NCBI GenBank assembly: GCA_963675365.2
Contig: CAXXVA010000003.1
Coordinates: forward strand, 1,116,001 to 1,180,000
Direction of reading: 5' to 3'
Length of the DNA: 64,000 bases
Origin: CAXXOK01 sp963675365
GTDB lineage: Bacteria > Bacillota > Clostridia > Christensenellales > Aristaeellaceae
Numbering within the stretch: position 1 is the stretch's first letter; every line of letters starts with the position of its first letter. The notes beneath the pieces were generated by a model, which was not told the origin of the DNA, did not search any database, and saw only the letters and a program-made list of their open reading frames with translations. Below, in pieces: positions 1 to 7,697 of this stretch. Position numbers and translations under genes: made by a program.

Positions 1-737
1 CCGACCAAATGCTTATAGCGCTCGTCCTCGGGGTGAACGGCGACCGCCGTGTCGCCGAGCATGGTTTCCGGCCGCGTCGTCGCTACGACTACACCCTCGC
101 CCCCGTCCTTGGCGGGGTAGCGGATATGCCAAAGGTGGCTGTCCTGCTCCTCGTACTCCACCTCGGCGTCGGACAGCGCCGTCAAACACACCGGACACCA
201 GTTGATGATGCGGTTGCCGCGATAAATCAAGCCCTTGCTGTACAAATCCACAAACGCGGTGCGCACGGCCTTGTTGCAGCCCTCGTCCATGGTAAAGCGC
301 TCACGCTGCCAATCACAGCTCGCGCCAAGGCGGCGCTGCTGGCGGTTGATCATGCCGCCGTACTGCTCCTTCCACTTCCAGGCGCGCTCCAAAAAGCCGT
401 CGCGCCCGACGTCATCTTTGGTCAGGCCCTCTTTGCGCATCTGCTCGACGATTTTCACCTCGGTGGCGATGGATGCGTGATCGGTACCCGGCAGCCAAAG
501 CGTCGGCCTGCCGTTCATACGGTGATAGCGCGTGGGAACGTCCTGAAACAGCACGTCCATCGCGTGCCCCATGTGCAATTGCCCGGTGATATTGGGCGGC
601 GGCATGACGATGGTAAAGGGTTTTTGCCCCTCTACGCGGTGCGCGTGGAATGCGCCGGAGTTTTCCCAGGTCTCGTAAATTTTGCCTTCGATCTCGCCCG
701 GCGCGTACACGGTATCCATATTCAATGCCTTATTCAT
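1..737 (-). CDS. valS: Valyl-tRNA synthetase, N-terminal part (cut by window edge)
   Basis: Charges tRNA-Val with valine in the cytosol. The minus-strand frame opens with an ATG at 737 and stays open to the left edge, so about 245 N-terminal residues are present. They include the class I signature PPPNITGQLHMGHA (the HMGH version of HIGH), followed by TLWLPGTDHASIATE and later WCPVCLTALSDAEVE and TTRPETMLGDTAVAVHP, which are hallmark segments of the valine enzyme and its editing domain entry. A good Shine-Dalgarno (AGGTGAAAG) precedes the ATG. It sits 11 nt downstream of a small membrane-protein gene, and both lie behind a T-box leader, so the enzyme is probably induced by uncharged tRNA-Val. 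The catalytic KMSKS end lies outside the window. Confidence 0.96.
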   Translation of the reverse strand, partial: MNKALNMDTVYAPGEIEGKIYETWENSGAFHAHRVEGQKPFTIVMPPPNITGQLHMGHAMDVLFQDVPTRYHRMNGRPTLWLPGTDHASIATEVKIVEQMRKEGLTKDDVGRDGFLERAWKWKEQYGGMINRQQRRLGASCDWQRERFTMDEGCNKAVRTAFVDLYSKGLIYRGNRIINWCPVCLTALSDAEVEYEEQDSHLWHIRYPAKDGGEGVVVATTRPETMLGDTAVAVHPEDERYKHLV

Positions 738-748
738 CGTCTTTCACC

Positions 749-943
749 TCAAAACAGCGTAATCAGTGCGCCGGCAACCGCCAGCGCTAGCCCCGCGAAT
801 TTGATCGGCAGTACCTTTGGTTCCGGTTCCTTAAACAGGAGCGGCGCCAGCTTTTTCGCGCCGAACGAAATCCCCGCGCCGACCAGCACCAGGATAACGC
901 CCACAATGTTCACCCGGGCCAATACGCCCTGCCAATAGCTCAT
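749..943 (-). CDS. Small membrane protein between the T-box leader and valS
   Basis: I do not recognise a family. The 64-residue product has two hydrophobic helices (about residues 10-27 and 46-64) joined by a short segment rich in Lys, Pro and Glu, so it should be a two-pass membrane protein. The chosen start is the ATG at 943, preceded by AGAAAGGGAAATCGC; an upstream TTG at 967 would put the start inside the T-box terminator tail. The stop codon is 11 nt before the valS ATG, inside the valS Shine-Dalgarno region, so the two genes are translated from one mRNA. Its position means it would share valS control by the T-box. No function can be assigned. Confidence 0.7.
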   Translation of the reverse strand: MSYWQGVLARVNIVGVILVLVGAGISFGAKKLAPLLFKEPEPKVLPIKFAGLALAVAGALITLF

Positions 944-956
944 GCGATTTCCCTTT

Positions 957-1000
957 CTAAAACACAAGGAGCCGCTACGTCCGAAGGACGGAGCAGCTCC
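957..1000 (-). terminator. Conditional terminator of the T-box leader
   Basis: On the minus strand GGAGC at 996-1000 pairs with GCTCC at 968-972, and CGTCC with GGACG inside. The stem is followed by the U-rich run TTGTGTTTTAG. Its 5' arm overlaps the end of the T-box core, giving the expected mutually exclusive terminator and antiterminator. Confidence 0.82.
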
Positions 1001-1205
1001 GTGGTACCACCTTGCTTTACGGCGGTTTCCCGCCGCCTTAACGCGCTGTATCGGGCGTACCCGGCGGAACTAACGGTTTCCCGCTCATTCCGCGCCCTCC
1101 CGGGCGACTTTCCGCGTTTCCGTTTCCGAAACAGCCTTGCAGCCGGGGGCTGTTCTCTCTGCCGGACGGGACGCGTACTCCTCCCGATCATCGGAGTTTA
1201 GCTTG
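957..1205 (-). promoter_or_regulatory. T-box riboswitch leader of the valS operon
   Basis: On the minus strand the segment carries the T-box core AAGGTGGTACCACGGAGC at 996-1013, which contains the tRNA acceptor-end-binding bulge and forms the antiterminator. Farther upstream lie GAGGAGTACG and an AGAGAG S-turn-like element (about 1155-1160), typical of Stem I in clostridial T-boxes. The candidate specifier is a GTC valine codon near 1106-1108 (inference; the fold was not computed). A terminator follows directly. Known role of the family: uncharged cognate tRNA stabilises the antiterminator and turns on the downstream aminoacyl-tRNA synthetase gene. Confidence 0.88.
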
Positions 1206-1308
1206 TTCCATCAGTTTCGTTTTCGCGAAGCCAGGCGTAGTGCGGGCTGAGCTTACTCAAACCGTAAGTGATGCACGCGCCATCGCGCAGGCGACAATGA
1301 AAACGGAC
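1198..1308 (-). other. Coding-like stretch without a clear start, just upstream of the T-box
   Basis: One minus-strand frame between the rpmF stop and Stem I of the T-box is open for 36 codons and ends with TAA at 1198-1200. Its translation contains DGACITYGLSKLSPHYAW followed by LRENETDGTS, which looks like protein rather than noise. There is no ATG, GTG or TTG in frame after the preceding stop at 1309-1311, and no convincing Shine-Dalgarno. It may be a decayed small gene, a gene using a CTG start (1288-1290), or a chance frame. No family recognised. Confidence 0.25.
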
Positions 1309-1324
1309 TTATGGGGCGAGCTGA

Positions 1325-1528
1325 TTATTCCTCGTCTTTGTTTCCCTTATCCTCGGTCATATCAATGACCTGTGCGCCGTTATAGGTGCCGCAGTTTTTG
1401 CAAACACGGTGTGCGAGCTTCTTCTGGTGGCATTGCGGGCACTCCACGATGCCGGGAAGCGTCAGCTTCCAGTTGGCACGGCGGCTGCGCCCGCGGGCGC
1501 GCGAGACTTTACCTTTAGGCAGAGCCAT
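1325..1528 (-). CDS. rpmF: 50S ribosomal protein bL32
   Basis: Structural protein of the large ribosomal subunit. The 67-residue product begins MALPKGKVSRARGRSRRANW, the standard bL32 basic N-terminus, and has a four-cysteine zinc ribbon (CPQC near residues 31-34 and CKNC near 44-47), so this is the zinc-binding (C+) form. The acidic tail DMTEDKGNKDEE is longer than in many homologues. The ATG at 1528 follows GGAGGTGTAAGAAC. The gene is 4 nt after the YceD/DUF177 gene, the widely conserved yceD-rpmF pairing, and is read from the promoter at 2065-2093. Confidence 0.97.
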   Translation of the reverse strand: MALPKGKVSRARGRSRRANWKLTLPGIVECPQCHQKKLAHRVCKNCGTYNGAQVIDMTEDKGNKDEE

Positions 1529-1532
1529 GTTC

Positions 1533-2033
1533 TTACACCTCCTCGTCCTCTTCGAGCAATCGCTTCAATGCTTCAAAGGGACGTTGTGTGTCCTCTTGGC
1601 ATGAGCTCTTGGAATTTGTCTGATAGGGTTTCAATGCTTCGCCGCCATTGCAGTCTTCTCTGCACAGAAAGCGCATTGGAAGATCGAGCATGATCAGCGT
1701 CAGCGTCATCTGATCCAGCGGCACTTCATTGCCTTCGTAGGGAAAGACCTCGTCCTCGGTTTGTGCGGCGTCCTTGCGGAAGATCTCCTGAAACTCGAGA
1801 TCTACCGGGTACGCAACATCGCTTAAGCACATCGCACAGGAAGCGTGCGCCGTTGTATGCAGCGTTCCCTTCAGCTGAACCGTGCCGTCCATCGCCGAAA
1901 ATGTTCCGGCCAGTGCAACGCCGTCGAATTTAATCTGTTCGCCGTCCACATCCTGCGGCGGGACAGCGACCTGCGTTTCGAACGGAAACACGTCTCCGGG
2001 CCTTAGCAGCGCTTGCATCACATCCAGTTGCAT
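1533..2033 (-). CDS. yceD: YceD/DUF177 family protein
   Basis: A 166-residue member of the DUF177 (YceD) family, implicated elsewhere in 23S rRNA accumulation or processing and almost always encoded directly before rpmF, as here. Visible marks are the ASCAMCLSDV segment with paired cysteines (around residues 64-68) and the later FLCREDCNGG segment, the conserved metal-ribbon-like Cys pairs of the family, and an acidic C-terminal helix. The ATG at 2033 has GGAGGTGGCATCGT in front. Function is by family membership only; no enzyme activity is evident. Confidence 0.9.
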   Translation of the reverse strand: MQLDVMQALLRPGDVFPFETQVAVPPQDVDGEQIKFDGVALAGTFSAMDGTVQLKGTLHTTAHASCAMCLSDVAYPVDLEFQEIFRKDAAQTEDEVFPYEGNEVPLDQMTLTLIMLDLPMRFLCREDCNGGEALKPYQTNSKSSCQEDTQRPFEALKRLLEEDEEV

Positions 2034-2064
2034 ACGATGCCACCTCCAAACGCGACCATGCTAC

Positions 2065-2093
2065 ATTATATGCGCTGCGCCCTTTGTTGTCAA
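2065..2093 (-). promoter_or_regulatory. Sigma-A promoter of yceD-rpmF, overlapping the ackA stop codon
   Basis: On the minus strand TTGACA (2088-2093) and TATAAT (2065-2070) are separated by exactly 17 nt, a perfect consensus. The -35 box overlaps the ackA TGA at 2090-2092, so the promoter is built into the end of the upstream gene. Confidence 0.88.
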
Positions 2094-3295
2094 TCGGAAA
2101 TTTCCTTGCCTGTAACGATTGCAAGCGTGTCGCGGGCGATGAGCAGCTCTTCGTTTGTGGGGATCACGCAGATCTTCACCTTGCTGTCGTCGGTGGAAAT
2201 CACGGCTTCCTCGCGCGTTTTATTCTTGGCCGGATCCAGTTTCGCGCCGAGGTATTCAAACCCTACCATGACTTTTTCACGGATGGCGGTGTTATTTTCC
2301 CCGATGCCCGCGGTGAACACGATCACGTCCACGCCGCCAAGCACCGCCGCATACGCGCCGATATACTTGCGGATGCTGTGTACGAGCATCTCCTGCGCCA
2401 GAATGGCGTTTTCGTCGCCTTTTTCAGCGGCGGCGTCGATATCGCGCATATCGCTGGAAATGCCGGAGATTCCGATCAGTCCAGACTTTTTATTGCACAT
2501 ATTCACGACTTCGTCCACCGTCATGTTGTCCGAATTGGCGATGAACTGCACGACTGCCGGATCGAGGTTGCCCGAGCGCGTGCCCATGATGACGCCTTCC
2601 AGCGGCGTAAGCCCCATGCTGGTATCGACACATTTGCCATCCTTGACGGCGGCAAGGCTGGAACCGTTGCCCAGGTGGCAGGTGATGATGCGGCTGCCCT
2701 CGCGCGGGATGCCAAGGTAATCCCGAACGCGTTTGCTGACATAGCGGTGGCTGGTACCGTGGAAGCCGTAGCGGCGAATGTGCAGACGTTTGTAGTAGTC
2801 CATCGGAACGCCGTACATATACGCTTTTTTTGGCATGGTATGGTGGAAGGCGGTATCAAAAACCGCAACGTTCGGCAGACCAGGCATGGCTTCCTGGCAC
2901 GCTTCGATTCCCATCAGGTTGGCCGGATTGTGCAGCGGGCCGAGCGGGAAGCACTCCCGGATGGTCGCCTTGACCTCGTCCGTGACCAAAATGCTGTCGA
3001 TGAACTTTTCGCCGCCGTGCAGTACGCGGTGCCCGAACGCGCCGATTTCATCCAGGTTCTGGATGACGCCCTTTTCGGGATCCATCAGCGCTTTGAGCAT
3101 CAGACGGATGGCGTCGGTATGCTTGGGTACGGGCTCTTTGAGCGTATAGACCTTGTCCCCGGCCGTTTGCTTGATGGCGCTTCCGGGAATGCCGATGCGG
3201 TCCACGATGCCCTTGGCGAGGATTTTTTCGCCGTCCATATCCATCAGCTGGTATTTGAGTGAAGAGGAACCTGCGTTCAGAATCAGTATTTTCAT
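2090..3295 (-). CDS. ackA: Acetate kinase
   Basis: Converts acetyl phosphate and ADP to acetate and ATP, the ATP-yielding step of acetate fermentation. The 401-residue length is standard. Signature segments are MKILILNAGSSSLKYQL at the N-terminus (ASKHA phosphate loop), GHRVLHGGEKF, the catalytic Arg/His region HHTMPKKAYMYGVP, HLGNGSSLAAVK, DTSMGLTPLEGVIMGTR and FTAGIGENN. The ATG at 3295 is preceded by AGGAGAACGTATCTG. It lies 13 nt after pta on the same strand, so both are cotranscribed. Confidence 0.98.
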   Translation of the reverse strand: MKILILNAGSSSLKYQLMDMDGEKILAKGIVDRIGIPGSAIKQTAGDKVYTLKEPVPKHTDAIRLMLKALMDPEKGVIQNLDEIGAFGHRVLHGGEKFIDSILVTDEVKATIRECFPLGPLHNPANLMGIEACQEAMPGLPNVAVFDTAFHHTMPKKAYMYGVPMDYYKRLHIRRYGFHGTSHRYVSKRVRDYLGIPREGSRIITCHLGNGSSLAAVKDGKCVDTSMGLTPLEGVIMGTRSGNLDPAVVQFIANSDNMTVDEVVNMCNKKSGLIGISGISSDMRDIDAAAEKGDENAILAQEMLVHSIRKYIGAYAAVLGGVDVIVFTAGIGENNTAIREKVMVGFEYLGAKLDPAKNKTREEAVISTDDSKVKICVIPTNEELLIARDTLAIVTGKEISD

Positions 3296-3308
3296 CAGAT
3301 ACGTTCTC

Positions 3309-4307
3309 CTATTCTTGTGCTTTGACCGCGGTGATCGCGACCACGCTGATAATATCGTCCACCGAGCACCCGCGGCTTAAATCGTTGACCGGCTTGGCAA
3401 GACCCTGAATGATGGGCCCGATCGCCACCGCGCCGGCGAGCCGCTGTACGAGTTTGTAGCCGATATTGCCCGCCTGCAGATCCGGAAAGATCAACACGTT
3501 TGCCTGCCCCGCTACCGGGCTGCCCGGAGATTTAAGCGCGCCGACGCTTTTCACCAGCGCGGCGTCCGCCTGCAGTTCGCCGTCGCAGGCCAGATCCGGC
3601 GCGTTTTGATGCACAAGGGCCGTCGCCTGCTGTACTTTATCTACCATCTCGTGCTTGGCGCTGCCCTTTGTGGAGAATGAAAGCATCGCGACCTTCGGCT
3701 CCAGCCCCACAAGCTGCTTGCCCGTCTGCGCGCTGGACACCGCGATCGCCGCCAGCTGCTCCGCCGTGGGATCGGGGATCACCGCGCAGTCGCCGAAGAT
3801 CATCACGCCGTCCTGGCCGTAGCTGTGGTTGGGAATTTCCATAATAAAAGAGCTCGAGACTACAGAAATGCCCGGCTCTGTTTTGATAATCTGCAATGCG
3901 GGTCGAAGAACGTTTCCTGTCGCGTTGATCGCTCCCGCTACCATGCCGTCGGCGTCGCCGGCTTTGACCATCAGTGCGCCGAAGTAAAGCGTGTTGCCCA
4001 AAGCAAGCTCCTTTGCCTGCTCCATGGTCATCCCCTTGGCCTTGCGGAGATTGTATAAAAGTTCCGTATAGGCCTCCAGCTTATCGCTGGTCTTGGGGTC
4101 GATGACCGCTACGCCCGTCAAATCCGTACCCGTTTCCCCGGCTGTTTTTTTGATTTCCGATAATTCCCCCAGCAGCGTTACCTCGGCGATTTTCAAATCC
4201 GTAATGCTGCGTGCAGCCTGAACGGTGCGCGGTTCTGATCCCTCGGGCAAGACGATGCGTTTGACGTCCGCCATAGCCTTTGCCCGGATTTTGTCAATCA
4301 CAGACAT
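3309..4307 (-). CDS. pta: Phosphate acetyltransferase
   Basis: Transfers the acetyl group of acetyl-CoA to phosphate, giving acetyl phosphate for AckA. At 332 residues it is the short Pta form without the N-terminal DRTGG regulatory domain. The family segments IVLPEGSEPRT, ADGMVAGA, SSSFIMEIP, FGDCAVIPDPTAEQLA, SFSTKGSAKHEMV and ANVLIFPDLQAGNIGYKLVQR are all present. Start ATG at 4307 with AAGGAGGAAATCGCT. First gene of the pta-ackA operon; the divergent neighbour tmcAL is an acetate-using enzyme. Confidence 0.98.
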   Translation of the reverse strand: MSVIDKIRAKAMADVKRIVLPEGSEPRTVQAARSITDLKIAEVTLLGELSEIKKTAGETGTDLTGVAVIDPKTSDKLEAYTELLYNLRKAKGMTMEQAKELALGNTLYFGALMVKAGDADGMVAGAINATGNVLRPALQIIKTEPGISVVSSSFIMEIPNHSYGQDGVMIFGDCAVIPDPTAEQLAAIAVSSAQTGKQLVGLEPKVAMLSFSTKGSAKHEMVDKVQQATALVHQNAPDLACDGELQADAALVKSVGALKSPGSPVAGQANVLIFPDLQAGNIGYKLVQRLAGAVAIGPIIQGLAKPVNDLSRGCSVDDIISVVAITAVKAQE

Positions 4308-4364
4308 AGCGATTTCCTCCTTAATATGCTACACTACATTTGTCATATCAATATACAACTAATG

Positions 4365-4392
4365 ATTATACACGTTCGGCCTGGGAATTGAA
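4365..4392 (-). promoter_or_regulatory. Probable promoter of pta-ackA
   Basis: Minus strand TATAAT at 4365-4370 with TTCAAT at 4387-4392 and a 16-nt spacer. The -10 box is perfect, the -35 box weak. It lies about 60 nt upstream of the pta ATG within the intergenic region shared with tmcAL. Confidence 0.55.
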
Positions 4393-4430
4393 AGGGAAAT
4401 ACGGGAAAAAAGCAATGTTTTTTAAGAACT

Positions 4431-5606
4431 ATGCGCAATAAGAATATTGTCGGAATCATTTGTGAATACGACCCGTTTCACCGGGGTCACGCCCGCCAGT
4501 TCGCGCTGATCAAAGAGCAAATTCCGGACGCGGTGATCGTGTGCCTGATGAGCGGAAGCTTTACGCAGCGCGGGATGCCGGCGCTGTTCCTTCCCGCGAT
4601 GCGGGCAAGGGCCGCTTTGCGGGCCGGCGCGGCGATGGTGCTGGAACTGCCCTGCGCCTTTTCCGTACGCGACGCCGAAAACTTCGCGCTTGGCGCGGTG
4701 AACATCATTCATCGAACGAATTTCATCACACGCCTGTCCTTCGGCGCGGAAACCACAAATATACAAGCGCTGCATACCGCCGCGCATATTCTGGAAGAGG
4801 AAGACGGAGCGTTCCGGGATGCGATGCAAGAGGCCCTGTCCCAAGGCAAACCGTTTGCCGCCGCACAAGCGGCCGGGCTTACCGCCGCGATGGACATGGA
4901 TGACGCCGACGCGCTCGTCTCCAAGCCCAACAACATACTGGGCATCTGCTATCTGCGCGCGCTCAAGCGATTGCAGAGCGGCGTTCTCCCCCTGCCCGTG
5001 CAGCGCAGCGGCGATTACCACAGCGCGGAATTGTCGCGGGCTTCTTATCCGTCGGCCAGCGCGGTCCGCAAGGCGTATCTCTCCGGAGACCTCGCCGCGG
5101 CCGAAGCCGCGTGCGGATATCAGCTGCAGGGCGCGCAGGCGCACAAGCCGGACGCGCTGGACAGCGTTTTGTTAAGCGCGCTGCGCTCCCTGCCGCCGGA
5201 CGAGCTGCGGCGGCTGCCCGATTGCACGGAGGGGCTTGAAAACAGACTCGTGAAATACGCGGCGAAGGCCACCAGCCGCGCGGAACTTATGGAACTGCTG
5301 AAAACCAGGCGCTACACCCGCGCACGACTGAGCCGCCTGCTCACGCATGCGATGCTTGGCATCAGTGCGGAACTGCTGGATAAGAACGCACAGCCATCAT
5401 ACGTTCGGTTGCTGGGTTTTCGAAAAGAGCAGGAAGGCGTATTGTCGCTCCTCAACCGCTCCGATCTCCCGGTGATCGCCAAGGCGTCGGACGGCGATCT
5501 AAACGACCCGCTGTATCAATTGGACGAACGCGCTTACGATCTGTGGGCGCTGGGCGCAAAGCTCCCCGCGGGGCTGATGTTCAGGCAGCAAATCGTGATC
5601 GAATAA
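4431..5606 (+). CDS. tmcAL: tRNA(Met) cytidine acetate ligase TmcAL (YlbM family)
   Basis: Uses acetate and ATP, via acetyl-AMP, to make N4-acetylcytidine at the wobble position of elongator tRNA-Met. The 391-residue protein starts with VGIICEYDPFHRGHARQF, a nucleotidyltransferase HIGH-type motif, followed by CLMSGSFTQRGMPAL and LELPCAFSVRDAENFALGAV, all diagnostic for YlbM/TmcAL. Start chosen at ATG 4431. It is divergent from pta-ackA, whose end product, acetate, is its substrate. The downstream nitroreductase gene follows within 31 nt and is probably cotranscribed. Confidence 0.94.
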   Translation: MRNKNIVGIICEYDPFHRGHARQFALIKEQIPDAVIVCLMSGSFTQRGMPALFLPAMRARAALRAGAAMVLELPCAFSVRDAENFALGAVNIIHRTNFITRLSFGAETTNIQALHTAAHILEEEDGAFRDAMQEALSQGKPFAAAQAAGLTAAMDMDDADALVSKPNNILGICYLRALKRLQSGVLPLPVQRSGDYHSAELSRASYPSASAVRKAYLSGDLAAAEAACGYQLQGAQAHKPDALDSVLLSALRSLPPDELRRLPDCTEGLENRLVKYAAKATSRAELMELLKTRRYTRARLSRLLTHAMLGISAELLDKNAQPSYVRLLGFRKEQEGVLSLLNRSDLPVIAKASDGDLNDPLYQLDERAYDLWALGAKLPAGLMFRQQIVIE

Positions 5607-5636
5607 ATGACTTCATCGACCATCAGGAGGCGCCAA

Positions 5637-6386
5637 ATGAACGAAACACTGAAAACCATCCACAGCCTGCGTACGGTCCACGGGAATTTCTCGGATCGCA
5701 ACGTATCCGAGGAGGATCTCCAGATCATCCTGGAGGCCGCGCTGAAAGCGGCCAATGCATCGGCGCGGCAAAGTTATTCCATCGTCGTGGTGGAAAACCG
5801 CGAAACCATGCGCAAATTGGGATATGTGGGCAGCAAAGCGCTGGTATTCTGCGTCGATTACACCCGAATCGCCGACACCGCCGAATACCTGCACAGAACG
5901 TTTGACTCGGATGAGATCGTTTCCTTCGTAACAGGGTTTGTTGATACCGTATTGGCGGTACAGACTGCCGCCATCGCAGCTAAATCCCTGCAAATCGATT
6001 CCCTGTTCACCAACTGCATCCACCGTGTGAAGCTTGAGGACGTGTATTCTATTCTCCAGTTGCCCAAAGAGCACTGCTTCCCCGTAATCGAACTGATTCT
6101 CGGCTATCCCGACAAGGAACCCCAAGCGCAGAAAGGTCGGCTGTCCGGCAAGGGAATCATCCATCGCGAAACCTACAGCCGGCTGACGCCGGATGAGCTT
6201 AAAGAAACCGTCGCGGAATACGACGACAAGGAAAAGCACATCGGAATGATCCAAAACTGGGAAGAACTTGGGTTTGCGCATTATCTGGACTGGTTCTACG
6301 AAAAGTGGAGCGGGAAAATACCGGAGGAGAAGCAGCGCGAGTTCTATCAGGCCCTGACTACGGCCGGATTTTTTCGGCAGATGTAA
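5637..6386 (+). CDS. Nitroreductase-family flavoprotein
   Basis: FMN-dependent oxidoreductase of the nitroreductase fold, substrate unknown. The N-terminal TIHSLRTVHGNFSDRNVSEE matches the family pattern in which an R-(S/T)-x-R type loop binds FMN phosphate, followed by LEAALKAANASARQSYSIVVV. Later GYPDKEPQAQKGRLSGKGIIH is the usual C-terminal loop. The start at ATG 5637 is preferred because CAGGAGGCGCCAA lies just before it; an in-frame ATG at 5607 directly follows the tmcAL stop but lacks a ribosome-binding site. The product is 249 residues. It ends at a strong bidirectional terminator. Confidence 0.85.
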   Translation: MNETLKTIHSLRTVHGNFSDRNVSEEDLQIILEAALKAANASARQSYSIVVVENRETMRKLGYVGSKALVFCVDYTRIADTAEYLHRTFDSDEIVSFVTGFVDTVLAVQTAAIAAKSLQIDSLFTNCIHRVKLEDVYSILQLPKEHCFPVIELILGYPDKEPQAQKGRLSGKGIIHRETYSRLTPDELKETVAEYDDKEKHIGMIQNWEELGFAHYLDWFYEKWSGKIPEEKQREFYQALTTAGFFRQM

Positions 6387-6430
6387 AAACACAAACGCCG
6401 CCGCGAAGTTCGCGGCGGCGTTTGTGTTTT
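6385..6430. terminator. Bidirectional intrinsic terminator
   Basis: A near-perfect inverted repeat with arms AAACACAAACGCCGCCGCG and its complement around a GAAGTTCG-type tip, flanked by A-run on the left and T-run on the right. It serves the nitroreductase gene on plus and scpB on minus; the scpB stop codon lies within its edge. Confidence 0.92.
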
Positions 6431-6974
6431 ACGGAATCAACGGTTCGGCTTCGGGGTTCCGTTCCGCCTCCGGCAGGGGCGGAAGCTCGCGGATGTCCGT
6501 GATGCCGAAATGTTCCAAAAAGAAATCCGTGGTCGCGTACAGGTACGGGCGGCCGAGCGCTTCCTTGCGTCCGACGTTTTTCACCAGTCCTTTGTTGAGC
6601 AGCGACTGGATGGAATAATCGCACTTGACGCCGCGGATCTCCTCGATATCCAGCCTTGTAACCGGCTGGCGGTAGGCGACGACCGCAAGCGTTTCCATCG
6701 CCGCCTGCGAAAGAGACTGCCGCTGTACAGGCTGTAAAAGCCGCTCCACGTACTGCGCGTATTCCGCGCGCGTTTCCAGCTTCAGGTGATCGCCGTAACG
6801 TGAAACCCGGATGCCGCGGGGAACGCTGTCATACTCCCTTTGCAGTGCGTCCGCCGCGCTCAGGGCTTCCATCTCAGTGATTTCCAGCGCCTGGGCAATG
6901 TCCCGGATTTCCACCGCATCTCCCGAAACGAATAAAATGGCCTCGATGGCGCGGCACGCCTCACGAATGTCCAC
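6429..6974 (-). CDS. scpB: Segregation and condensation protein B
   Basis: Winged-helix partner of the SMC-ScpA complex that organises and segregates the chromosome. The 181-residue product shows RAIEAILFVSGDAVEI at the start and ETLAVVAYRQPVTRLDIEEI, VLLNKGL-like SLLNKGLVKNVGRKEALGRP and TDFFLEHFGI, which are family hallmarks. The start is a GTG at 6974, placed behind GGAAGGAGGAAGGCCA and overlapping the scpA stop by 14 nt, so the two are translationally coupled. A longer frame to 7034 exists but lacks a ribosome-binding site. Confidence 0.95.
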   Translation of the reverse strand: MDIREACRAIEAILFVSGDAVEIRDIAQALEITEMEALSAADALQREYDSVPRGIRVSRYGDHLKLETRAEYAQYVERLLQPVQRQSLSQAAMETLAVVAYRQPVTRLDIEEIRGVKCDYSIQSLLNKGLVKNVGRKEALGRPYLYATTDFFLEHFGITDIRELPPLPEAERNPEAEPLIP

Positions 6975-7695
6975 TGGCCTTCCTCCTTCCGGGATGCAGG
7001 ATGATGCGGTCGAACGTACCGGACTGCGACACATGGGCTTTCCCGCGTTTTAAAAGCTCCAACAGCGCGATAAACAGCGTCACGGCTTCCTGCCGGCTCG
7101 GCCTTTCAGAAAACAGCTCGTCAAAGGGTACGGGCCCTTTCTTCAGATGATCGCGGATGGACTGAATGCATTGCTGCACCGTATAGTGGTCGCGGCGGAT
7201 GTCCCGCAGCGTGTGCTCTTCCTCCGGCCGTTCCTTTGGCGTGCGCTCCGCAAGGCGCAGCAGCGCTTCCCAGAGCATTTCAAGCGTCAGGCCGTCGATT
7301 TCCAGCGTCGGCGGCGGCAGAGGGATTTCCTCTGGCAGCTTGCCAAACGCCTGCCGGGCGCTTTTTTCAAACTCCTCCATATGGACGGCGCTTTCCTTGA
7401 ACTGCTTGTAGGCTGTCAGCCGGTCGATCAACAGCTGTTCGGGATCTTCCTCGTCTTCTTCTTTCTGCCTGGGCAGGAGCGAGCGGCTCTTGATCTCCAC
7501 CAGCAGCGCCGCCATGGTGATGAACTCGCTGGCCTCGTCCATGTCGAAGTCCGGCGCGCTGCCGACCGCTTCGATGAACTGCTCGGTGATCTCTGAGACG
7601 AAGACGTCCTTGATGTCGATCTTCGCCTTGCCGATCAGGTGTAAAAGCAGATCCAGCGGTCCGTCGAACTGCTTGAGCTGAATATGGATGGCCAT
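6961..7695 (-). CDS. scpA: Segregation and condensation protein A
   Basis: Kleisin subunit that bridges SMC heads and binds ScpB. The 244-residue protein has the typical opening LKQFDGPLDLLLHLIGKAKIDI, the FITMAALLVEIKSRSLLP segment, an acidic linker, and a C-terminal winged helix (SRQEAVTLFIALLELLKRGK). ATG at 7695. It lies 2 nt after the M50 protease gene and overlaps scpB, forming the operon M50-scpA-scpB. Confidence 0.96.
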   Translation of the reverse strand: MAIHIQLKQFDGPLDLLLHLIGKAKIDIKDVFVSEITEQFIEAVGSAPDFDMDEASEFITMAALLVEIKSRSLLPRQKEEDEEDPEQLLIDRLTAYKQFKESAVHMEEFEKSARQAFGKLPEEIPLPPPTLEIDGLTLEMLWEALLRLAERTPKERPEEEHTLRDIRRDHYTVQQCIQSIRDHLKKGPVPFDELFSERPSRQEAVTLFIALLELLKRGKAHVSQSGTFDRIILHPGRRKASGHS

Positions 7696-7697
7696 CG

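Noticed and set aside
9..938. 309-codon plus-strand frame at the left edge
   Set aside because: Antisense to valS and to the small membrane gene.
2084..3262. 392-codon plus-strand frame over ackA
   Set aside because: Antisense shadow of acetate kinase; no ribosome site and a low-complexity His/Val/Asp-rich translation.
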